Assembly: GCA_937967725.1 (NCBI GenBank)
Contig: CALBSY010000068.1
Coordinates: 1 to 5,050 of the forward strand
DNA from: an uncultured Alphaproteobacteria bacterium
GTDB taxonomy: Bacteria > Pseudomonadota > Alphaproteobacteria > Caulobacterales > Aquidulcibacteraceae
Length of the DNA stretch: 5,050 bases
Direction: 5' to 3'
Notes under the pieces: model-generated
What the model was told of the DNA's origin: nothing
Databases searched by the model: none
What the model saw: only the letters and a program-made list of their open reading frames with translations
Part shown: positions 1 through 5,050 of the stretch, in pieces
Numbering within the stretch: the stretch's first letter is position 1
Layout: each line of letters begins with the position of its first letter
Position numbers and translations under genes: made by a program

Positions 1-331
1 ACCACCACTTCTCGGTGTCCTGGTAGCCGCCGACGATGTCGAGCCCGCGTCCGCGGTCGCTTTCCTCGCTCCGCGCCGTTAGCATGACGATCGGCGTATT
101 GCGCGTATCCTGCCGCGCACGCAATCGGCGGCACACTTCAATGCCCGGCGCCTTCGGCAACATCCAATCGAGCACAATCAGATCGGGTTTGCACTCATCA
201 GCGGCCACAAGCGCTTCTTCACCATCGGCGGCGACTGTGACGCGATAACCCTCTTTCTCAAGATTGTACTTGAGCAGTTGCGCGAGAGCTTCCTCGTCCT
301 CGACCACAAGAACTTGCGTGGGCTTTGGCAT
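1..331 (-). CDS. phoB: Phosphate regulon response regulator PhoB, partial (receiver domain)
   Basis: The gene starts at the ATG at 331-329 and runs off the left edge after 110 codons with no stop. PhoB is the DNA-binding response regulator phosphorylated by PhoR under phosphate limitation. The visible part is a receiver domain: acidic pocket VVEDEE (residues 9-14), phospho-acceptor D55 in LIVLDWMLP (the DWMLP form is typical of PhoB), and the conserved T85 in PIVMLTAR. A GAGGG ribosome-binding site lies 6 bases before the ATG. The last ~12 codons are odd: after SDRGRGLD (91-98) the family has a GADDYxxKPF segment with the conserved lysine, but here the frame reads IVGGYQDTEKWW. The C-terminal winged-helix domain lies outside the window. 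Identity as PhoB rests on the receiver motifs plus position behind pstB-phoU and is secure; intactness is doubtful. Confidence 0.9.
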   Translation of the reverse strand, partial: MPKPTQVLVVEDEEALAQLLKYNLEKEGYRVTVAADGEEALVAADECKPDLIVLDWMLPKAPGIEVCRRLRARQDTRNTPIVMLTARSEESDRGRGLDIVGGYQDTEKWW

Positions 332-337
332 CGGCGA

Positions 338-342
338 CCCTC
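338..342 (-). promoter_or_regulatory. phoB ribosome-binding site
   Basis: GAGGG stands 6 bases before the phoB ATG. It overlaps a TGA at 343-341 that is in frame with phoU, as if phoU once ended inside this site and its translation was coupled to phoB. Confidence 0.7.
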
Positions 343-373
343 AATTCGTCTCGCCCGTCACCAGACAGGGGAT

Positions 374-994
374 TTATTCCGCGATGTTGGGGCCGTGATC
401 GCCGATGCGTTCTAGATTCTTGGCGATGAACAGGAGGTGCGTGCATGACGTAATCGTCCGCGGATCCTCGAACATGTAAGTCAGGAGTTCGCGGAACAGA
501 CTGTTATAGTGGGCGTCGATATTGTCGTCCGACTGCCAGACCGTGATGGCGCCCTGCACGTCTTTGGTGGCGTACGCGTCAAGCACCTGCTTCAGATGCG
601 CCGCCGCCATCTTGCCCATGCGGTCCATGCTGCGCGTGAGCTGAATCGGCTCGGCTTGATTGAGGATCAGCGCGCGCTTGGCGATGTTCTTGGCTAAATC
701 GCCGACGCGCTCCAGTTCGCCTGCGATGCGCCAAGCCGTCAGCACGACGCGCAGGTCGCTCGCCATCGGTTGCCGGAGCGCGAACAGCTTAATGGCGCGC
801 CGCTCCACTTCCCGCTGTGCTGCGTCGATCCGCGGATCGCGCTGGATCACGGCTTGCGCCAGTTCGGTGTCGCGACGCGACACCGCGGCCAAGCTTTCGT
901 TAATCGCGGTTTCGGCGAGCCCGCCCATGCGCGCGACCTCTTGGGTCAGCGCATCGAGCTCTTCGGTGAACGCCTTGACGGTATGATCGGCCAT
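374..994 (-). CDS. phoU: Phosphate signalling protein PhoU, C-terminally truncated by an in-frame TAA
   Basis: PhoU is a cytoplasmic all-helical protein that links the Pst transporter to PhoR and dampens Pho signalling when phosphate is plentiful. The 206-residue product has the usual opening MADHTVKAFTEELDAL and MGGLAE. It carries both PhoU repeats with their E-x-x-x-D metal-site motifs: ERVGD at 95-99 and ERIGD at 195-199. I chose the ATG at 994 because the family begins at that point and AAGG lies 5 bases upstream. An ATG at 1060, just after the pstB stop, would add 22 basic, alanine-rich residues but has no clear ribosome-binding site. The reading frame stops at TAA (376-374) directly after NIAE, where PhoU proteins normally continue. 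The same frame beyond the TAA reads IPCLVTGETN and ends at TGA 343-341, so the stop interrupts a recognisable tail. Either a real truncation or a sequence error. Confidence 0.92.
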   Translation of the reverse strand: MADHTVKAFTEELDALTQEVARMGGLAETAINESLAAVSRRDTELAQAVIQRDPRIDAAQREVERRAIKLFALRQPMASDLRVVLTAWRIAGELERVGDLAKNIAKRALILNQAEPIQLTRSMDRMGKMAAAHLKQVLDAYATKDVQGAITVWQSDDNIDAHYNSLFRELLTYMFEDPRTITSCTHLLFIAKNLERIGDHGPNIAE

Positions 995-1065
995 GCTCGC
1001 CTTAACCCGACGCGCCAGCGCGGCCGCCGCAGGCGCCCGGGATCGCTTCTGCCCAGACATGCGCG

Positions 1066-1920
1066 TCAGCCGAACCGGCCGGTGATATAATCTTGAGTAC
1101 GCGAGTCACGCGGGTTGGTGAAGATTTCTTCTGTCGCCCCCGTCTCAACCAGCTTTCCAAGATGGAAGAACGCGGTCTTCTGCGAGACGCGGGCGGCTTG
1201 CGCCATCGAATGGGTGACGATGACGATGCAGTAATTTTCCCTGAGCTCGTCGATCAATTCCTCGATCTTGGCGGTGGCGATAGGATCGAGCGCCGAACAC
1301 GGCTCGTCCATCAGGATGACGTCGGGATTCACCGCCACGGTGCGGGCGATCACAAGCCGCTGCTGCTGGCCGCCGGACAGGCCGGTGCCGGGCTGAGCCA
1401 GACGATCTTTCACTTCCTCCCACAGCCCGGCGCGGCGGAGCGAGCGCTCCACGATCTCATCCATCTGCGCCTTGGATTTGGCCATGCCATGGATGCGGGG
1501 CCCATAAGCAACGTTGTCGTAGATCGATTTCGGAAACGGATTGGGCTTCTGAAACACCATGCCGACACGCGTGCGCAGCACGACCGGATCGACGTTCTTA
1601 GCGTAAGCGTCCTTGCCTTCGATCTGCAGCGAACCGCTCACGCGCGCGCCTTCGATCGTGTCGTTCATGCGGTTGAAACAGCGCAGGAAGGTGGTTTTGC
1701 CGCAGCCGGAAGGACCGATGAACGCGGTGACGGCGCGGTCGGGGATATCAAGCGAGACGTCGAACAGCGCCTGCTTGTCGCCGTAGAAGACGTTGACGTC
1801 GCGCGCGCTGATCTTGGTCGGCGCATTAAGCAGCGCGCCCGCGCTTGTCCGGACGCCCGGAGCGGTCATCACCGGCGGCGCCTGCGGCGCGCGATCGGAT
1901 CCAGCGGCGGAAAACTCCAT
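1066..1920 (-). CDS. pstB: Phosphate ABC transporter ATP-binding protein PstB
   Basis: PstB is the ATPase of the high-affinity PstSCAB phosphate importer, acting as a dimer on the inner face of the cytoplasmic membrane. The 284-residue protein has every nucleotide-binding element: Walker A GPSGCGKTT (69-77), Q-loop VFQKPNPFP (122-130), signature LSGGQQQR (181-188), Walker B VILMDE (201-206) with catalytic E206, D-loop SALD (209-212) and switch H237. The EPCSALDPIATAKIEELI segment and the ending DYITGRFG are characteristic of PstB and separate it from other ABC ATPases. The start at 1920 has AGAGGGG 7 bases upstream. An in-frame ATG at 2058 overlaps the end of phoR and adds residues unlike PstB, so I rejected it. 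About 35 N-terminal residues precede the ABC fold, a short lineage-specific extension. The permease genes pstC and pstA, expected upstream, are absent; the partner subunits must be encoded elsewhere. Confidence 0.96.
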   Translation of the reverse strand: MEFSAAGSDRAPQAPPVMTAPGVRTSAGALLNAPTKISARDVNVFYGDKQALFDVSLDIPDRAVTAFIGPSGCGKTTFLRCFNRMNDTIEGARVSGSLQIEGKDAYAKNVDPVVLRTRVGMVFQKPNPFPKSIYDNVAYGPRIHGMAKSKAQMDEIVERSLRRAGLWEEVKDRLAQPGTGLSGGQQQRLVIARTVAVNPDVILMDEPCSALDPIATAKIEELIDELRENYCIVIVTHSMAQAARVSQKTAFFHLGKLVETGATEEIFTNPRDSRTQDYITGRFG

Positions 1921-1927
1921 CGTTTCA

Positions 1928-1934
1928 CCCCTCT
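1928..1934 (-). promoter_or_regulatory. pstB ribosome-binding site
   Basis: AGAGGGG lies 7 bases before the ATG at 1920. It decides this start over the in-frame ATG at 2058. Confidence 0.7.
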
Positions 1935-1973
1935 CGGCAGCCGGCGCGGCCCTTCGATCCAACCCATCCCCGT

Positions 1974-2036
1974 TCAGGCCCGCATGTAGGGGAGTTTGAT
2001 GACAGTGATGTGAAATGCGCCCCTGCTTTGCATCAT
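1974..2036 (-). other. Possible 20-codon ORF coupled to the end of phoR
   Basis: ATGATG at 2036-2031 overlaps the phoR stop as ATGA and is preceded by GGGGGAGG at the end of phoR, a strong ribosome-binding match. The frame encodes MMQSRGAFHITVIKLPYMRA and ends with TGA at 1976-1974. I recognise no family. It could be a leader peptide, a remnant of the start of a lost downstream gene, or chance. It overlaps the candidate Pho box. Confidence 0.2.
1988..2016 (-). promoter_or_regulatory. Candidate Pho box (PhoB-binding site) upstream of pstB
   Basis: Read on the minus strand, this stretch contains a perfect CTGTCAT (2005-1999), the consensus Pho-box half-site. A weaker unit, ATTTCAC (4 of 7), lies exactly 11 bases upstream, and another, CTCCCCT (4 of 7), 11 bases downstream, each separated by 4 bases as in tandem PhoB sites. 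Ten bases after the second unit comes TACATG, a poor but correctly placed -10. This would let PhoB-P start transcription in the phoR-pstB gap about 55-60 bases before the pstB ATG. Only one unit is perfect, so the call is tentative. Confidence 0.45.
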
Positions 2037-3364
2037 TCCTCCCCCGCCAATTCCACATAGGCGACGAACGCGGTCCCGCGTCCCGGCTCGCTCTCGACCA
2101 TCAGGCCGCCGCGGTGGCGGTTGACGATGTGCTTCACGATGGCGAGCCCGAGACCTGTGCCGCCTCGTTCATCGCCCGATTCCCGCTCAACCCGGAAAAA
2201 CCGCTCGCCGAGCCGGGGCAGATACAGGCGCGGTATGCCTGCGCCGCGGTCCTCGACGCGTACGTAGGCGTACGATTTGTTCGCAACCGCGGCGGGCGTC
2301 AGCAACGCGATTCGGCCCGCGTCCTCCCAGCGCCGCCCTGCGCTGGCCATGATCTCCTCGCGGTCTCCGGAGGCGCCTACCTCCACCGCCACCTCGCCGC
2401 CCTCGGTGCTGTATTTCACGGCGTTGTCGACCAAATTCTGGATCACCTGCGCGAGTTGGAAGCGCTCGCCTACCACACGCACCGGCTTTTCAGGCGCAGA
2501 CAGCGCGAGGCGCACGTTACGCTCCTTGGCGATGCCGTTTTGCGCGTCGATCACTTCGGCGGCGACGGCCGCCAAGTCGGCGCGGTCCGACGGCGGCACA
2601 TGCTCATCCAACTCAATGCGAGACAGTGACAACAGGTCCTCGATCAGCCGGCGCATGCGGTCCGCTTGCACTTGCATCATGCCTAGAAAACGCTCTCGCT
2701 CATTCTGATCGTCGCGCGCCGGTCCGGCGATGGTTTCGATCAACAAGGTGAGCGAGGCCAGCGGGGTGCGGAGTTCATGGCTGGCGTTGGCGAGAAAATC
2801 GGCGCGCATGCGCTCCGTGCTGATTCTCGCCGTTTGATCGTGAAAAACCAGCATTGCAGCACGGTCTGCGCCCCAAGTCAGCGGCGCTACATAACAGCGC
2901 GTATGCCGCTCTACTTGGGCGGCCGTCTCGTACTCTACAGCGCGGGTTTCGCCCTCATGCACCGCCGCCTGCAACGCTTCGAGCACATCGGGATGACGTA
3001 TGATCGAAGTAAGAAACTGGCCCTTGGCCTCGAACTGCATCTGTCGCCGCGCCGCGGCGTTGGAGCCAGCGACGCGGCCTTCGCCGTCGACCAACAGCGC
3101 GGGATCCGGCATGGCTTCAAGCAAGGGCGCCAACTCGGCCAGTCCAACCAATTCGATTTGGTCATCGGTGCGCGGCGCGATGATGAAGCGGCGCATCTCG
3201 CGCGCGGTCCACACGCACGCGGCTGCCGCCAGCACCATGAGCAGCGCGGCCCACGGACTCGCCGCGAACGCCATCACCGCCGCCACCGCGGCAAGCGCGC
3301 CGGCAGCCCACGCCAGCGCCGGTATCCGGTCCAATCGCCTGCGCACTGCCAAAGCTCGGTTCAT
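2033..3364 (-). CDS. phoR: Phosphate regulon sensor histidine kinase PhoR
   Basis: PhoR is the membrane-bound kinase that phosphorylates PhoB when phosphate is scarce. The 443-residue product has two hydrophobic segments (about 16-35 and 38-54) with only a very short loop between, as in PhoR proteins that lack a large periplasmic sensor. A PAS-like region follows (about 70-178, starting LLEAMPDPALLVD). Next are the HisKA H-box FLANASHELRTPL with catalytic H196, then the ATPase domain: N-box QNLVDNAVKYS (309-319), G1 box EDRGAGIP (371-378), and G2 GGTGLGLAIVKHI (401-413). About 35 residues between the N and G1 boxes (330-365) form a longer connector than in many kinases. The ATG at 3364 precedes the first basic residues and membrane helix; an upstream in-frame TTG at 3406 lacks a usable ribosome-binding site. 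The site before 3364 is weak too (GGG, 5 bases away). It heads the phosphate-control gene block. Confidence 0.94.
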   Translation of the reverse strand: MNRALAVRRRLDRIPALAWAAGALAAVAAVMAFAASPWAALLMVLAAAACVWTAREMRRFIIAPRTDDQIELVGLAELAPLLEAMPDPALLVDGEGRVAGSNAAARRQMQFEAKGQFLTSIIRHPDVLEALQAAVHEGETRAVEYETAAQVERHTRCYVAPLTWGADRAAMLVFHDQTARISTERMRADFLANASHELRTPLASLTLLIETIAGPARDDQNERERFLGMMQVQADRMRRLIEDLLSLSRIELDEHVPPSDRADLAAVAAEVIDAQNGIAKERNVRLALSAPEKPVRVVGERFQLAQVIQNLVDNAVKYSTEGGEVAVEVGASGDREEIMASAGRRWEDAGRIALLTPAAVANKSYAYVRVEDRGAGIPRLYLPRLGERFFRVERESGDERGGTGLGLAIVKHIVNRHRGGLMVESEPGRGTAFVAYVELAGEE

Positions 3365-3505
3365 CTCGGCCCGTAAGTGAGGGGTCCCGCATAGGCGCGC
3401 GAGCAAACCCCGGCAAGCAGCGCATCCAAACCGCCGCCCGCCGGCATCTGAGCCGTGTCGTGGGGAAAAACGACCGGTCGACGGTGTCCGTCGCCTTATC
3501 GAAAA

Positions 3506-3523
3506 TCAATACATATTTATTGA
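3506..3523. promoter_or_regulatory. Candidate operator: AT-rich 18-bp near-palindrome
   Basis: TCAATACATATTTATTGA is an inverted repeat with 8 of 9 base pairs matching between its halves. It is strikingly AT-rich against the GC-rich surroundings. Its right end supplies part of the TTGACT -35 hexamer of the efflux-gene promoter, so a bound dimeric repressor would block RNA polymerase. Such placement is common for TetR- or MarR-type control of efflux operons, but no regulator gene lies in the window. It also sits 142 bases upstream of the phoR start and could affect that gene. Confidence 0.5.
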
Positions 3524-3548
3524 CTTTCGAGAGGGCGCCAGATAAGAG
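3520..3548 (+). promoter_or_regulatory. Putative sigma-70-type promoter for the efflux operon
   Basis: A TTGACT -35 element (3520-3525, 5 of 6 to consensus) is followed after 17 bases by TAAGAG (3543-3548, 3 of 6); GATAAG at a 15-base spacing is an alternative -10. This predicts a start near 3555 and a leader of roughly 18 bases, just enough for the GAGGG ribosome-binding site before the ATG at 3573. The -10 is weak. Confidence 0.45.
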
Positions 3549-3572
3549 CCGATTGAAGCTGCGAGGGACAGA

Positions 3573-5000
3573 ATGGCTTATGGCGCGCGCATTTGGATCG
3601 GCCTCGGATTGATGGCCGCCGTGGGCGCGTGCGCAGGCCGCAACCTGCCGCCGGAGCCCGACACGTATGTCGCCGCCGACGCCATCGGCGCGGAGCGAGC
3701 CGCTGAGCTTGCGGCCTCACCGGCCGCAACCTGGCTCGATGACATGAACTCGCCCGAGATGTCCGACTTGGCGCGCGAAGCGCTGGCCGGAAGTCCCGAC
3801 CTGCAGATTGTCGAAGCGCAGTATCGCGCCGCGCGCTGGCGCGCGCGCGGCTCGTTCGGCGGCAATCTGCTGCCGAGCCTTAGCGTTGGTGCGGACGCCT
3901 CGCGCAACGAGACCCCAACCGCGACCGACGCGCGCATCCGTACCGACACGGTTTCCTCCAATGTGATCGCAAGTTGGGAAATTGACTTGTGGGGCCGCCT
4001 CGCCTCGCGCGCGTTAGCATCCGATCTCAGCGCCGACGCCGCAGAGGAGGATCTGAACGGCGCGCGGCTTTCCATCGCCGGGCAATCGTCGCGCGCCTGG
4101 GTCAACCTGATCGAAGCGCAGCAATTGCTGGCGCTGGCGCGGGAGGACCTGGAGACGCGCGAGCGCGCGCTCGATCTCACTCAACGCCGTTATGACGCGG
4201 GCATCGCCACCTCGCTGGCGCTGCGCACGGCGCGCAGCCAAGTTGCTTCCGCGCGCGCGTTCGAAGCGCAGGCTCAGGACTCGCTCTTGATCTCGTCGCG
4301 CCGGCTTCAAGAAATTATGGGCTTCTATCCTGACGCGACGTCGCGCGAGAAGGACGCACTCCCCGAACTCGCGCCGCTGGCCGCCGCCGGCGCGCCGGCG
4401 GATCTGCTCGAACGGCGCCCGGACGTCCTTGCGTCGGAAAACCGCATGCGCGCAGCCGGTTTCCGCATGCACGAAGCGCGCGCGGCCATGCTGCCGCGGC
4501 TGACGCTGACCGGAACGGCCGGCAGCTCGGCGCCGGGCCGCGATCTTGGCGCGGTCGACGACAGCGTCAACATGATCTCGAACGTCGTCGCCGGCCTCAC
4601 CATGCCGATCTTCAACGGCGGCGCGCTGTTCGCCGAATCGCGGGCCAGCGTCGCCGACCGTCGCGCCGCGGCGGCGGACTACGTACGCACGTCGATCGCG
4701 GCGTGGCGCGAGGTCGAAGGCGCCATCAGCGCCGACCAAAGCTTTGAGGTTCGCGAACGTCAGTTCGCCATCGCCGCTGAAGAAGCGCGCGAGGCGCAAG
4801 CGTTGGCGGAACGTGAATATGCGCGCGGCGTGGCCACGCTGTTCGAGTTGATCGACTCCTATACGCGGCGCATCGACGCCGAGCGCGGCCTCATCACGGC
4901 GCGCGCCGCGCGCGTGTCCAACCGCATCACTTACCACGTCGCCGTCGTCGGAGGCGCCCGAACCGCCCGGATCGACGAAGACAGGGAAGCCTCTCGATGA
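3573..5000 (+). CDS. Outer membrane efflux lipoprotein, NodT/OprM family (RND-type pump channel)
   Basis: This is a TolC-like trimeric outer-membrane exit duct for a tripartite efflux pump. The 475-residue product is full length for the family. It starts with a short signal peptide ending in the lipobox VGAC (17-20), so C20 would be lipidated. Two outer-membrane-efflux repeats follow, about 55-250 and 275-460. Family hallmarks are SWEIDLWGR (134-142), LLERRPDVLASENRMRAAG (278-296), LPRLTLTG (307-314) and PIFNGG (345-350). The duplicated turn appears as YDAGIATSLAL (207-217) and YARGVATLFELID (416-428). The ATG at 3573 has GAGGG 6 bases upstream. The stop overlaps another start as ATGA, so this appears to be the first gene of an operon, in contrast to pump operons where the channel gene comes last. 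Substrate cannot be read from the sequence, so I give no symbol. Confidence 0.95.
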   Translation: MAYGARIWIGLGLMAAVGACAGRNLPPEPDTYVAADAIGAERAAELAASPAATWLDDMNSPEMSDLAREALAGSPDLQIVEAQYRAARWRARGSFGGNLLPSLSVGADASRNETPTATDARIRTDTVSSNVIASWEIDLWGRLASRALASDLSADAAEEDLNGARLSIAGQSSRAWVNLIEAQQLLALAREDLETRERALDLTQRRYDAGIATSLALRTARSQVASARAFEAQAQDSLLISSRRLQEIMGFYPDATSREKDALPELAPLAAAGAPADLLERRPDVLASENRMRAAGFRMHEARAAMLPRLTLTGTAGSSAPGRDLGAVDDSVNMISNVVAGLTMPIFNGGALFAESRASVADRRAAAADYVRTSIAAWREVEGAISADQSFEVRERQFAIAAEEAREAQALAEREYARGVATLFELIDSYTRRIDAERGLITARAARVSNRITYHVAVVGGARTARIDEDREASR

Positions 5001-5050
5001 ATAAGATGGATATCAACATGACGACCGACACGGCTTCAGAAGAAGAGAAA
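4997..5050 (+). CDS. Start of the next gene in the efflux operon, partial (possibly a membrane fusion protein)
   Basis: An ATG at 4997 overlaps the efflux-lipoprotein stop (ATGA), with GGGAAG 7 bases upstream, and the frame stays open for 18 codons to the window edge: MNKMDINMTTDTASEEEK. In-frame ATGs at 5006 and 5018 are alternative starts but lack good ribosome-binding sites. The visible part is polar and acidic, with no domain signal. By context it is probably the HlyD/AcrA-type periplasmic adaptor, whose cytoplasmic N-terminus can begin this way, or less likely the inner-membrane transporter. This is inference from gene order only. Confidence 0.6.
   Translation, partial: MNKMDINMTTDTASEEEK

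Noticed and set aside
995..1060. N-terminal extension of phoU from the ATG at 1060
   Set aside because: It has no good ribosome-binding site and adds a basic alanine-rich stretch before the normal family start. It remains possible because it begins 5 bases after the pstB stop.
1093..1989. 298-codon plus-strand open frame
   Set aside because: It lies opposite pstB, whose motifs are complete. The plus-strand product is rich in Arg, His and Asp with no domain, as expected of a GC-rich antisense shadow.
1921..2058. Extended pstB start at 2058
   Set aside because: It would overlap phoR and add 46 residues unlike PstB, while the ATG at 1920 has a strong ribosome-binding site.
2015..2629. 204-codon plus-strand open frame
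   Set aside because: Antisense shadow of the phoR kinase domain and the phoR-pstB gap; no motif.
3365..3406. Extended phoR start at TTG 3406
   Set aside because: Rare start codon with GGGG only 1-2 bases away. The ATG at 3364 fits the membrane topology.
3466..3493. Rho-independent terminator on the minus strand
   Set aside because: The T run is 8 bases from the stem, only five long, and no gene ends upstream of it on that strand within the window.
4230..4260. GCGCGC-type simple repeats, here and elsewhere
   Set aside because: Short runs of Ala/Arg codons in GC-rich coding DNA; no array or periodic repeat.
4014..4937. 307-codon minus-strand open frame
   Set aside because: It is antisense to the efflux lipoprotein, which has all its family hallmarks. 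The reverse product is Arg-rich without recognisable motifs.

Overview
The window looks like a GC-rich alphaproteobacterial chromosome. The best guess is Caulobacterales/Hyphomonadales-like, judged from the phoR-pstB-phoU-phoB arrangement, the protein style and a NodT-type efflux lipoprotein. That placement is inference, not a database result.

The left two thirds (1-3364) is a minus-strand phosphate-control block, read right to left: phoR (sensor kinase, 3364-2033), pstB (phosphate ABC-transporter ATPase, 1920-1066), phoU (994-374) and phoB (response regulator, 331 to beyond base 1). PhoR would phosphorylate PhoB, and PstB and PhoU would convey the state of the phosphate transporter to PhoR. 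The transporter subunits pstS, pstC and pstA are not here. In the Caulobacter-type cluster pstC and pstA lie between phoR and pstB; here that place is taken by 112 noncoding bases holding a candidate Pho box just ahead of pstB.

Two genes of this block look damaged. phoU has an in-frame TAA directly after the conserved NIAE, yet a recognisable tail (LVTGE) continues in the same frame to a TGA built into the phoB ribosome-binding site. phoB is a clean receiver domain for about 98 codons and then departs from the family in the last ~36 bases before the window edge, losing the expected GADDYxxKPF segment. Either could be biology or sequencing/assembly error.

The right third is on the plus strand. 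A 208-base gap between the two divergent start codons (3365-3572) contains an AT-rich 18-bp near-palindrome overlapping a TTGACT -35 element. It leads into a complete outer-membrane efflux lipoprotein of the NodT/OprM family (3573-5000). Its stop overlaps, as ATGA, the start of another gene at 4997 that runs off the window, probably the next member of an RND-type efflux operon. No RNA genes, CRISPR arrays or insertion sequences were seen.
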